Assembly: GCA_024529925.1 (NCBI GenBank)
Contig: JAFEUB010000780.1
Span: 496,001-560,000, forward strand
Reading direction: 5' to 3'
Source of the DNA: Ophthalmolycus amberensis
Lineage: Eukaryota; Chordata; Actinopteri; Perciformes; Zoarcidae
DNA length: 64,000 nucleotides
This document shows positions 26,946 through 38,373 of the stretch, in pieces. Made by a program: the position numbers and the translations under genes. Within the stretch, counting starts at the first letter, position 1, and every line of letters starts with the position of its first letter. Under the pieces are notes generated by a model that saw only the letters and a list, made by a program, of their open reading frames with translations, did not search any database and was not told where the DNA came from.

Positions 26946-28979
26946 AACATTAGGTATGTAAAACTACAGTTAAAGTTCAGAGTCATTTATAATAATGCTC
27001 CTTCGGGAGAACTCATTTGGGAGACGTTCATTTTCCACATTGCTCGAAGCTGTGTGTAATATATGACTGACATTACAAAGGGAAATAAGGGCAAGCAAGA
27101 GGGCATGTCACAGCAGGGCATGTGAACTAACCAACAGTATTTAGTGTTTGTGACACCAATATATCTGCAGCCCTGCTATTAACCTCTGGGTTGCCACACT
27201 GTATTATTGTGTCAGTGTGATTTAGCTGGCTGTAATTTCTACTTTTTCACCTCCTGGAGTACCGACACAGAGGTTTTCAATTCAATTCAAAATGGGGGTT
27301 AAGTTTTCCAGAAGCTTAAGTGAGCAGACCTTTAATTACGTCTGAAAAGCTCCATGGCTCTCTCACTTGGCTGCTTTTGTCAGTACGAAATAGAAATTAT
27401 TTGTAATATTTAGGATCATTTTAAACATTCATTCAAGTAAAACATTAAAGGACAATTCAAAATAAAAGTCATTGTGACAATTTAAAGCCATTTAAAACAT
27501 AAAATAAAGGTTTGTTTCAGTTCTTCATTGTCTTCTGGATTAAGATTGTAGCCAAGATATTACATTAAAAGTCTTGACTCAATGTTTTCTTCCTAACTTC
27601 TTACTTAACACCAGCAGCTGCATTTTGAGTTTACAAAAGGATCCTAGAACTTTGAACTTTGTGTAGTTTGTAAAAACCTTCCAGCTTCCCTTCACAGCAG
27701 AGCTGCAGTTCAGAAATAACAATGAGCACAGAGGAGATGATAATGGGTCTACTTCAATAAAGACAATAAAGTTGTTGTTTTTCTTTAGACCCCTCAAGTG
27801 TGTTTGAAGTCATATCTAGTGTCTGAAGAATGAATCCAAAATAAAGAGGCAGTAGGAAGAAAAACATTCTGGTGAATTTTCCAGCGAGAACAATACATGT
27901 TCATAGCGCATTATATTTTTTAGCACAAAACTACAAAAACTGGTAGTTGTCTATATTTTATAGTATCCAGTGTTGGTGTGGATCCGTTGAGCATCAGTGG
28001 GGCATGAACAAATGCGGTTCTGGTACAATTTTCAACTAGCAGCAGCCCTATAGAGGTGTGATGCACCTGCAAACGTTTTACAGGGATCGAGACAAAGAGT
28101 CTGTTGTGAGAGTCAGCAGGTAGGCTTGCTGCTAGTGTGGATAGTTAATTAAAAAACTGCTAGCTGCCGATTATCTGTTTGTTCAGCTCTGCTGTTCACT
28201 CACTTGCAATGCGGTTCAACAGTTGGGGTACCTGGGGTAAGAACAGCAAACGTAGGATTGAAAATACATCAGGATTTTACAGCCACTAATATATTCAAAG
28301 TTCCTTGATCGGAACTGATCCCGATCTTCCAGACTGGCTCGGGACAATCCGAAACTGTAAATTGGTGGATTGGTTCATGAACATGTCTTCATGGGTGAAC
28401 GTACATTTTTGCAAATCATTAAAATCATTTGCTCTCATTGTTTCAGAGGTAATCCGTACATAGCATGTGTCTTGTTTTTCCTTTGCTGCTGTAAAAAACT
28501 TTTTCCTGGCAGAGATCATTAAAGTTTCCTCGGGTCTTGAAATAAACAGAAATTGTGAGAAGATTGTGAGTTTTGTGCAGCAATAACACAACTCTATTCC
28601 CCCGTTGCCACCTATCCATGTTAATGAGTAGCTCATATGTGTGCGTTTACGTTTTATCTTCGGCTGGTGTCAAACCGCATCAGAAATCGCTCCTCCCCAT
28701 CTCCTCTTTCCCTTGAGCACACTCCCTTCTTACACTCACTCCTCCTCTCTGTTTTTGTGCCTATTATCTTTTATTCCCATCACTCGCCCAAACAGACACC
28801 AACTTCAATCTACACCATCTAACTATGCACATCATCAGGGTTTAGTTTGTCAGACTGACATATCAAACGTAAACACACTCTGGCACACACACAAGAAATT
28901 TATGAGCTACGAAGAATGTGAGAGTATTCCAGGAGTGCCTTTACGTAAGACCAACGCCAGAATTTAACCACATGGCAAC

Positions 28980-29235
28980 GCCAGTAGGTCCACATCTTTG
29001 GGTCAGACTGAATTATCTCAACAATCAGAATGTGGATTATCATACAATTTTGCACCAACATTCTTACTCCCCAGAGGACGAATCCCAAAGAATTTGGTGT
29101 TCCCCATAAAAATGTATTGTCACGAAATGCGGAACACTTTTATGTCACCCTCAGGATGAATTGTAACATCTCTCCTGATTTGGTAACTTATCATCTAGTG
29201 CAATCACCACGTCTTAAATTTAGCTCGTTCAATCC
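28980..29235 (+). repeat. Dispersed repeat family A, diverged copy
   Basis: TTTGGGTCAGACTGAATTAT, CCCCAGAGGACGAATCC and CCTCAGGATGAATTGTAAC follow the internal order of family A. Divergence is high, and no coding potential is seen. Confidence 0.55.
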
Positions 29236-30207
29236 TTTGGATTGTGACTAAACACAGCTCTATGGGCCACTGGACGAGGAAGATTGCCGACTAAACTTAT
29301 TGGAATTTAACTTTTTTTGCCTCATGCGCCACTTTCATTGGAATGATCCAACGCTGCATTTACCAGTAATTCTCTTCATATATGGTTGTAGTGAATATAT
29401 AGAGCATAGTACATCCACTTTCTCGTCAACTTGTCGACTCACTTCTAATTTAGCTTGTGCTCATGCTGAAGCAGTAACAAAGGTTAGGGAAGGAATATTA
29501 TTCTTGTCTGCAAGTTTTGCAAAAATTAAAATGGCATGGCACAGATTGTGCAGTTTTAATTAACGATAAAGAAACTCCAGTTCTGGCAAATAGCTCCACA
29601 GCCACCTAGTTCACTGCAACGGATGCACAGATTTCTGTGTTTACTGATGTTAAGGATGATTTACTCTAAAATCTACATGTTAAAAACACACAGAAGTTTC
29701 GGCACAGTGAAATAACCTAAAATAGTTTGTACTTGTATACAGGGATGTCAACATGATCTCATCCCGACATGTCATGCGACTCAGTGACATAGCGTCACTT
29801 GACATAACATCGTCATCAGAAATAACTCAACATTTGGTTTCATACGAGACACGAACGAATGTCCCCTTAGTGAAAGTCCTGTGTTCGTTTGACCCATCCA
29901 CCATCCCTCCTGGCAGTGGGACCAGACTGGGGAGGTTGTTGATCAGACAGCTGAAAAAGCCGAAGACACTCAAATCTTTTCAACGGCTTTCTGTCTCATG
30001 TTCTCATGCTTCTTTTTTTTGTCAGACATGGATGTTGGATAATGTAGGTTTAAGGAACTTTGGATGTTCTTCACCAGGAGGAGCATCATCTGGCCTGTCT
30101 GCCTCATTAACCCACCCTCTGCTCCCCATGGAGACAGGAAATAACACTGGCAGGAGGGCTGGATCCATGGGGTGGTATGAATTATGGGGGGAGGGGGATT
30201 GGGCGTA

Positions 30208-30210
<3 letters not shown>

Positions 30211-30254
<44 letters not shown>
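30211..30254 (+). repeat. (GT)22 microsatellite
   Basis: Pure GT repeat preceded by a G-rich stretch. Confidence 0.95.
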
Positions 30255-30257
<3 letters not shown>

Positions 30258-31905
30258 GGGCACAGGGACAAATGTAAAGAGAAGACGCACAGAGGGCGTG
30301 ACCAAGAACATCAGAGCAACCAAACACTTTGTGCAGTCGTTAAACTTACTATATGATTTGAATAACACCAAGTTTGGTATTTAAAACTGCAATTACACAA
30401 TGCTGAGAGTAAATATAAAAAAGATTCAATTTTCCTGTCAAAAAACGTTTGAATTATCTGCGTTTGTCCTAAAGACTTTCTTTCCCACCAGCTTTCAGAT
30501 CACCACATGAAACACTTTGAACACTTTGTCACCCAAAGTGCATCATATGCTTGATATTAGAGTAGAGTGATCTCACATTCAATAAGAGGGCTACCCAGTA
30601 TCTTCTTTTATAGTGATAGTGATATACGGGCGGAGACAAAGTTGTCTTCACTGGGCAATGAATATGAGTGGTTGTGCAATGCAAAGACGAAGGGAAATGA
30701 TAACTAAGCCCGGAAGAACTTAACAGCTGCTGAAGAATCGGTGTCGTCTGAGCCTCCTGTTTAAAGCGCTGTAGTGCCTTTACATAAACATAAAGACGTT
30801 TTATAATGCTGTAGTTACGACATAATGATAGTGTACTGCAACATCGGATATTCTTGGTATCGGTATCAACATTTCTTCAACTTTTCCAGATATGTTTGTT
30901 CGTAACATTTCCTCAAATCAGTACTATATAAATGTAATTTCTAGGAGACAGGATTGTAAAATCCTCTTCAAGTTAAATTAGTAAACAAGCCAAACTCTAG
31001 CACACAGCAGGAAAAGTGTAGTAGTTTTCATATTTAATACCTGCACTGCACTGAGCAGAATGAGTTGATTTGCTGTTAAAGCGCTCATGAAAAATACAAA
31101 ATCCACCTGTCTGCACTGCGGTGGCATCTTTTGACACACTCTTCTTGAAAATTTGAAATCTTACTGTTGCATAGCGGAACGATTACCCGTGTCACGCCTG
31201 ACAGCTGGGAACACAGTCTGAATTTTTCAAACAAACTGCTCCTGGCAACATTTCAGGGCAGTAGAACAAGAGGGACCAGGCATTCCTGCAGTCGATGCTT
31301 TATTTAACTTGTGCATGTACGAGAATATTTGCCTTTACTCCGTTCTTACAGAATCCTCACTCTCTCTTTCTGTCTTCAAACATTTGCGTCTTAACGCTGA
31401 TAATATGACAAATCAAAGTCAAAGATGATTTTCGTTTCCCTCACACACACTACTTCTCCCATCTTCGTCCTTCACCCCGTCTCCCTTTTCACGTCCCTAT
31501 CCTTCTTTGTTACTCCTACAGAATCAAACTTCTCATCGTTCGCAGTCATGCTGTGTCGGAGGGAAATGTCTTTTCTCCCTGAGCCATTAATGTGCATCAT
31601 CACGCAGTCTCTTCCCACAGGATCGGGCAAGTCAGCGAATTTACTCTGAGAGGAGAGGAGGGGGTTTAAGTTCCCCAGTCAGGATTCAAGGACAATTCAT
31701 TATCACCGCAAAGGGTGCGGCAGGGCACGAAAAGGGGGCGGGTGGGGTTCGTGGTGTGCTGTCCGACCGCCGTTCAATAATATGCGTTTTGATTCGGTGA
31801 CGGAGCTGAAATGAGGAGCCGGGAAATGTCAAGGGCATTGCAGAAACAATCCGCTTCCCCGCTCGCACTTCAAATCCACTGCAAGCTGTCTCAGGAAATA
31901 AGCCC

Positions 31906-31913
31906 TGACGTCA
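31906..31913. promoter_or_regulatory. Perfect CRE (TGACGTCA) in a unique intronic segment
   Basis: The palindromic cAMP-response element TGACGTCA overlaps an E-box, CAGCTG. It lies at the edge of a non-repetitive, CpG-containing stretch (31540-31960) that looks unlike the surrounding AT-rich intron. CREB regulates activity-dependent neuronal genes; whether this site is used is unknown. Confidence 0.35.
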
Positions 31914-32706
31914 GCTGTGTGAACGTGCATCTGTGTGTACGGAGAGAGAAGAGAGCAAAATAGGGCCTCGTTAAAAATCGAATCACTCGTATCGTATGAA
32001 TCTCTTTTTATCTTTACCATTATCTATAAACAATGGCAACATTACTGCTGGCACGAATGCTTCTCGTGCTATGGCCACTGCTAACATAATGTAACATTGT
32101 TCTATCAATATAGCACCTTTAGTCCTCAGCAAAAAAATGTATACAACACCATGCACATGCGCACACTTCACACCACCTGGTGTCAAAAACCAGGCCAACC
32201 CTGTCCCTAAACACTGATGAAGTCAAGTTTGTTTAGATTGTCTTCACAATCCCAGACAAATCATTTCATGATTAGCAGTGGAAGGTTACACATAGGGACA
32301 CTATTTTAACTCATGTTAGATTTAAAGCATTTTTATTTTGCCACTAAGATGCCTTGTTTTTGTCAAACAATCAGCTTCTGTTTCTCTCAGCTAAAGCAGC
32401 CCTCTGTATCCTTTCCCTTTTGTTTTTTTTCAGCGGATGTACTGTGAGCATTCCGAACTCAATCACAGTCATCAACCCTGTGATTTGAGTCATTTTCCAT
32501 AGCGTTTAAAAATGTCCAGCTTCTTCGGATCAGCTCATCCTCTCCCTCCCTCTGTCCACCGACCAAAGAGTCGAGGGTATATCTGTGATAAAAGTGCAAT
32601 AATTGCTCAATCGTGTTGCAATCAGAGGCTCTTCACTGGTAGAGCGAGTTGGAGCGAGCTGAAATGCTGAGACCATCCAACAGCAGCGTTGTCAAGCTGA
32701 AGCGTG

Positions 32707-32736
32707 CACACACACACACACGCACACACACACACA
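32707..32736 (+). repeat. (CA)n microsatellite
   Basis: CA repeat with one GC interruption, 99 bp before an opposite (GT)n tract. Confidence 0.95.
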
Positions 32737-32833
32737 GTGCACAGAGGGTGAAAGGCTTTCAGCGAACTGATAACTAGTAATGATCTGCTCTAATAATAGT
32801 CTCATCATTGGACGCAGCAGTAGGGTGAAAGGT

Positions 32834-32835
<2 letters not shown>

Positions 32836-32873
<38 letters not shown>
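32836..32873 (+). repeat. (GT)19 microsatellite
   Basis: Pure GT repeat. Confidence 0.95.
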
Positions 32874-32875
<2 letters not shown>

Positions 32876-34484
32876 ATTGCTGTATGGGGTTTGAAGCATA
32901 TGAAAAATCATGCACGTTAGTATTTTAATTGCCTCACTCGTGTCTGACAAGACCTCTGCGATATGACCAACCTCTGACAATACACCGACAATTTCCATAG
33001 ACTTACACTATTTTATGTAAAATAGTGACCAAATATTAGTCAATATATTATTAATTAACTTAAATTTGATTAGGAATTTGTCATGGACACCTTATCAGAC
33101 CCCAAATTTGGTCCTTCAGCTTTAGTCAACCCTGCGCTGATATGCCACACCTGCCTCTACAACTGGACATATTTTCCAAATGTTAGGTTCAGTGTCAGAA
33201 GTTGCTCGGCCATTGTAGCTTCACTCAACACCACACCTGCCACCACACGTAACTAGGTTAGGTGAGTGAAAGTGCAGGTAGGTACACATTTGACATACTG
33301 GTGGGCATGATTTCTTGATGTGCTTCACCTCTCATAATGGCTGAGGTGGGGTCCCGTGTTTCATCACTGACTGCATGTCTGCCCATAGAGACGTATGAGC
33401 TCGCTAATGTTGGGAAGCAGACTGTGAACAGTGCAGTGGAGCGTAAGCTAGTTGTTCAACTGTTCCACTGAATCAATGCTGACTGAACATGGCGAACAGA
33501 CCTGTTTCTGAATGGGTGCTTGTTTATAATCTTCTACTTTAAAAGGTACCCCAGGGCGTGTTTGACCACTAGCAGTGCTTTAGAACAGACTGAACAATGT
33601 TTTTATGCGCAAATTCACAAAAAAAAAAGAGCAGAAATGTTATGTCATACACATTCATAATGATAGTTTATTCCGCTGACAGTTTGTTGCCATAATGAGC
33701 CAAGAAACGTAGAAATGCACCAACAAAGAAGAAGAAAAAGAAGAAGTCTGCAAGCGAGTAGACATGGATGTACAACAAGGAAAAAAAGATTGAACATAAC
33801 ACTTAAATGTTAATGTTGTTTCTTTCTATGAGTCTGAAAGAAGACATGCTATGAAATGAAAATAGCCCAAAATCCCACAAGTCCTTAAACTGTTGGTGTT
33901 ACATTTTGATATGACTCTGATTCCTCACATGTATGCTTCTAAATATAATAGTCTGGTTATGTGCCAGTGTTAAACAATGCTTCCCATCCAGAAGAGACTT
34001 ACATTTGAAGTTGTGATTCTTAAAAAACAAATACTAGTAATACCTTGACGTCTAGAAACCTTTTTAAATGGTTGAGAGAAAATGAGCCCAAATGGAGAGA
34101 AACATTTGTCTCCTCTCCATCTTTTTTCTTTTCCAAGAAGGAGGCGTAAAAGTGAAGAGGTCATAGCTGAGGGCCAGGGAAAGCCAGGTTACGACTCATT
34201 CCCTCCTCAGGCCTTCCAGTGGACGTTTGACTGTTTGACCCGTGAACTAATGAACAAAGTCCTCGAAGGGTTTTTCCATCAAAGCACCTCATCAACTCAC
34301 ACTGGAAATCTAACGAGCATTAAACCAGAACTGCTAATTGTTCGGACACACCTACTTATTTACCTAACGGATATGTTATTAATGGCGTCCGGAGCAGCAG
34401 ACTATGTTATTTCTATCAGAGCTGCTTGTGTAAATTGCAAAGTAATTTGGGCTAAACGTGTTATATGAGGTCACAGGGACCTAT

Positions 34485-34700
34485 GGGTCAGACCACACCG
34501 AGACGCGTTGATAGAAACGCGTCGCCCGCAAAGCCATTGTTTTCCTCTGGTACAGCGCGCCTGCCGTGCCCTAGACACGCATGAAAGTTAAAATATTCTC
34601 AACTTTTCAGCCCCAGGCACGGAGTCGCACCGCTCGTCAATGTCAAAATCGTCCGAGGCAGCCAATCAAATCAAACAAGGCAAGCAGGTGAGGCAGGCTT
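34485..34700. mobile_element. CpG-rich segment, possible DNA transposon end
   Basis: After GGGTCAGACCACACCGAGAC the sequence has an unusual density of CpG (ACGCGT twice, GCGTCGCCCGC, CAGCGCGCC) in AT-rich intron. It recalls termini of PIF/Harbinger-type elements in fish, but no partner end or transposase was found. Confidence 0.3.
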
Positions 34701-34879
34701 TACTACTTTACCACCGACTTCCAGCCGGTTGTTATGCCAGTAGATATGGTTGGAACGGACATTGATATTTGTGATAGTTAATTACGATTAACGATATAAT
34801 GTTCCCCTCCTCCTCATTCAACAATAGAGCAACATCACAGTTGTTTTGTTGCGACGCATCTTGGTGCGATCGGCCTCTT

Positions 34880-35000
34880 AGACCACCAAATTCTTATCAC
34901 TTCAACTTTGAGTCAAGGTGGACGTTTGTGACAAATTTGAAGACATTTTCAGGACAGGATGGACGTACGGACAACCGTAAAACATAACCAGATATAATGC
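34880..35000 (+). repeat. Teleost dispersed repeat fragment
   Basis: AGACCACCAAATTCTTATCA, TTGAGTCAAGGTGGACGTTT and GGATGGACGTACGGACAACC match, from memory, a common fish repeat that ends in GGACGGACGGAC-like words. Confidence 0.55.
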
Positions 35001-36616
35001 AGAAGCATGAAAATAACATCTTCAGAATAAAATTAAGATACGAATGCAGAGATGAGGTCCAAAATGAGCACAACATACTCATGAGGACGCATGCATGTAG
35101 TTTTGTACTTGATGATTTGTACTATTGAGCATGATCTCCTCAGTTTTGTCCTTTCCACTTGATACCAAACGAATCTCTTGCAGCTTGAAATTTGATGGTG
35201 TTGCAGATACTTCCTGCCATTTAAAAAATGTGATAGCGGCTCATACGTATGAGTACGTGCGTGAGCTGTAACAGCGTCTTCCAGCATGTGAGAACAACTC
35301 CCCTGGCCAGAGTGTGTTCCTGTTGAAACCCATCTGTGAATTCACGCGACCCATTCACTGTGATCTGAGAGCAGCAGACCTACTGCTATTTCCCTCCCAC
35401 TCCCCCTCTCCGTCTCCGTCAGTCTCTTAAAATATTCTGGGCGTCTCTGTCTCGCAAAGCAATTCCCTTCAATCCGTTAGGCTTTCATTAGCGTTAATGT
35501 TGCATGAACAATGTTGATATTAGCAGTTGACTGATACGGTTGTTTGAAGGTTGTCATGGACTGAAAAAGTTTTCCATTGAGGCTTTTTAACAGAAATACT
35601 GCGGTTATACACCATTGAAAACTAGTTTTGAATGTGGATATGGTTGTATTTATACATGCATATATACAGTATGTATAAACACACACACACACGTTTTGAA
35701 TCATATTCAGGCCAAAATTTCCACTTGGACACAATAACTAACAAAAACAATTACATTTACTTCAAAGAGCAAATTCTATGGTGAAGGTGAGGTTGTGACC
35801 AAAAGAGAGCCCAACTATCTCTGAATCTGCACTGTTGAAACAAGTAGAAAAAGCTACATTTCAACTAAATAAAGTTAGATCTGGTTCACTTTCTGACACA
35901 CAGTACAACTCTTTTATAGCCATTAAGATAAGTTCTTGAGTAGATTTTCGACTAACTGGTGAAGCAAAGGTGCACATCCCATTTTGTAATCTTGAGTGGG
36001 GCGATTTAGGGCCACCATGGCTTAATTTATGGCAAATTATGCACTTTTTAACCCAATTCTGCTTTTCCTGCAGCTTTATTTCTCTCTGTATGCAAAGTGA
36101 TATATTAAAAATCAAACAGCAGCTCAAAGATTGCTAAAACTTGGAACGGAAATCTGTAAATGATTAACAAAGTAACTGGCATGACTTCCTGTCCTAGTTT
36201 GGAGAAAATCCATCCGAACATCCTCATATCCCAAAATAGATTTCTAATTGAGTAAGAAGGTGATGAGGCTGCTTCTGCTTCACACCCCTGATGGCTTCTA
36301 AATGTTCACTGATTCCTTTTAAAATGACAGAGGACACAACTCATTAAACTTCTGTCACTCTTCTGTGTTACCTTTTCACTGTCCGGCATGACCTGCTGAC
36401 ACACTTCAGCAGTTATTCAATAAGCAGCCAGCAGAGCAATGCACATGACTTATTTAGGTATAGAAGGAGAGTGCAGTTTAACAACATGACCTCAACATGT
36501 TGCTGTAGTACTTTCTGTTTGTGTCGTTGAAGATTGAAAACCATTACAGCCTTTCTTTATACAATGGGATCGGGCGCTCTCTACGACCTTGATGAGAGAG
36601 TGCAGTCGCTTTGCTG

Positions 36617-36719
36617 CTTGCTCTTGCCTCTGCTTGCCTCTGCTTGCATTTTCTTGCATTTTCTTGCTTCAATTTGCCAGATATATCACATATATCTTGC
36701 CAGATATATCACATATATC
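36617..36719 (+). repeat. Tandem repeats in the L2 5' leader
   Basis: Short direct repeats lie back to back upstream of ORF1: two copies of a CTTGCCTCTG unit, two of CTTGCATTTT, then a perfect 23-bp unit in two copies (36674-36696 and 36697-36719; starts TTGCCAGATATATCAC). Tandem repeats in LINE leaders can act as internal promoters; that role is inference here. Confidence 0.85.
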
Positions 36720-36822
36720 ACTCTTCAACGTTTGAGTGAAGACAAATCCAGAAAGTCGTCGAGCTATTTGGATTGTTGGCTAATGCTAACTAGCAGCTAA
36801 GTTAAAGCTAAGTAGCAGCAAG

Positions 36823-38304
36823 ATGCCTCCCTTCTCCACGGATGACTACTACAAACTCCTACAGAAGATTGCAGTCTTGGAAACAAAAATCTACCGACTA
36901 GAAGTAAACGTGGAAGTAAATGGACTGTGTGGGAATGATACCACTCTACCATGGACTCAAAACACTGGACAAATGCAAGCTAAGACACAGCTAACTAGCA
37001 TAACCAGGCCTACCAAGAAACAGGAGGAGAGAGCAGATAATGAATCTTCAAATGGTAGTCCTCCCAGGAACTCTCTCGGTGCAAAGCCGAAGAGAAAATA
37101 TATGGGAGGACGACTAACAGACAGAGCCCAGCGCCCTGAGATTTGTGATGCGACTGACTGGCCTGCACTAGCACACGGGCAGAACTCCTCCTCAACCCCT
37201 GCACCCAGATGGACAAAGCCAAGGACAGCTAAGGAAAGTAAAACCTGCAAAATATCTCCACAACAACCAAGCCTACAACTTCAAAACAGATTTGCTCCAT
37301 TGTCGCAGGATCCTAAATCTCCATCTGATGACCTGGATAAGCAGCTATCTCCTCAAAGCAGGGTAAGAACTGAGAGTAAATGTGAGAAAAGGCCGCAGGC
37401 AAAGCTAGTGACTGGGCCTGAGACTCTGATTGTTGGTGACTATGCTGTAAAAGATGTCAGAAAACTGTGCAGCAAGAACACCAAAATACTCTGCTTTCCG
37501 AAAGATATGGTCTCTGACATGAGAGACAAATTCCTGGACATCGTGGCTGACTATCCCACAGCGAAAAACATCATCGTGCATACAGGAAGCTGTGATATTG
37601 TGAAACAACAGTCTGAAGTTCTGAAGCGAGACTTTATTGATCTGTTAAACACAGTCAGCTCTGTCAAGGCTGAGGTGTTTATCAGTGGCCCTCTTCCACC
37701 AGTCAGAGGAGGAGATGAAGGATTCAGCAGGCTGTTTGCACTGAACAGATGGCTGTCAACTGCATGTGCTGACCATTCAGTACATTTTATCAACAATTTC
37801 TACCTTTTCTGGGAGCGCAGACATCTTTTTGCAGCGCATGGAATTTGCCTGAACAAGTCAGGGGTAAAACTGTTTACCTCTAACCTGTTTTTCTCCCTGC
37901 GTCACTCGTCTGTCCCTACTGCCAAGGACAAGATACAAGAGGAGTCTAAACAAGAGATAACCACACAGCATCGCCATGGAGACCTTACGGGAAGGATGCC
38001 CCCGCCTAACGACAGCCAAAAGGAGGAGTCTCCAACCTCATCATCAGGGACCGCCTTCGCCTCCGATCTCCCACTTTCCCCACTCTTCCTAGACGCGGAG
38101 TCTTTACCTCCCTCCCCAGCTATTTCGGGTCCATACTTTGGATCGCAATCCTCTCTCACACTCTCCCCATCCTCCCCCCACCTGGAGTTCACTGACAACA
38201 TGAAAAAGCTGGTCATTGCTGGAACCAAACACACACCTCTTCACACTCCCCGACGGCTCTACAACCGTCCTCTGTCTCCCCTACCTGATGGAGGAAATAA
38301 TTGA
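36823..38304 (+). CDS. L2 LINE ORF1 protein with degenerate SGNH-esterase domain
   Basis: An intact 493-residue frame starting MPPFSTDDYYKLLQK. Residues 1-35 form a short predicted helical, charged start. Residues about 45-200 are a low-complexity, basic, Ser/Pro/Lys-rich linker, likely nucleic-acid binding. Residues about 200-355 align by pattern with the SGNH-type esterase of CR1/L2 ORF1 proteins (LIVGDY..., IIVHTGSCDI, VFISGPLPPV). Residues 360-493 are Ser/Pro-rich. The expected catalytic positions are changed: Tyr207 where the GDS serine should be, Cys257 in the GSND block, and His339 and Cys342 in the DxxH block. An esterase function is therefore unlikely for this copy. ORF2 begins 70 nt downstream. 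Confidence 0.85.
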   Translation: MPPFSTDDYYKLLQKIAVLETKIYRLEVNVEVNGLCGNDTTLPWTQNTGQMQAKTQLTSITRPTKKQEERADNESSNGSPPRNSLGAKPKRKYMGGRLTDRAQRPEICDATDWPALAHGQNSSSTPAPRWTKPRTAKESKTCKISPQQPSLQLQNRFAPLSQDPKSPSDDLDKQLSPQSRVRTESKCEKRPQAKLVTGPETLIVGDYAVKDVRKLCSKNTKILCFPKDMVSDMRDKFLDIVADYPTAKNIIVHTGSCDIVKQQSEVLKRDFIDLLNTVSSVKAEVFISGPLPPVRGGDEGFSRLFALNRWLSTACADHSVHFINNFYLFWERRHLFAAHGICLNKSGVKLFTSNLFFSLRHSSVPTAKDKIQEESKQEITTQHRHGDLTGRMPPPNDSQKEESPTSSSGTAFASDLPLSPLFLDAESLPPSPAISGPYFGSQSSLTLSPSSPHLEFTDNMKKLVIAGTKHTPLHTPRRLYNRPLSPLPDGGNN

Positions 38305-38373
38305 TATCTTCTGGGTCCAGGCTACAGGGCTAATGATACCAATGACTCTCTCCAGGAAAAGTCGGGGCCCTGT

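Noticed and set aside
28300..28350. GATCGGAACTGATCCCGATC motif considered as a palindromic operator-like site
   Set aside because: Most likely a decayed piece of a common teleost TATCGG repeat; no second element or conservation evidence.
29753..30277. 174-codon open frame
   Set aside because: Its C-terminal part is a (GT)22 microsatellite read as Val-Cys; no splice, codon or homology support.
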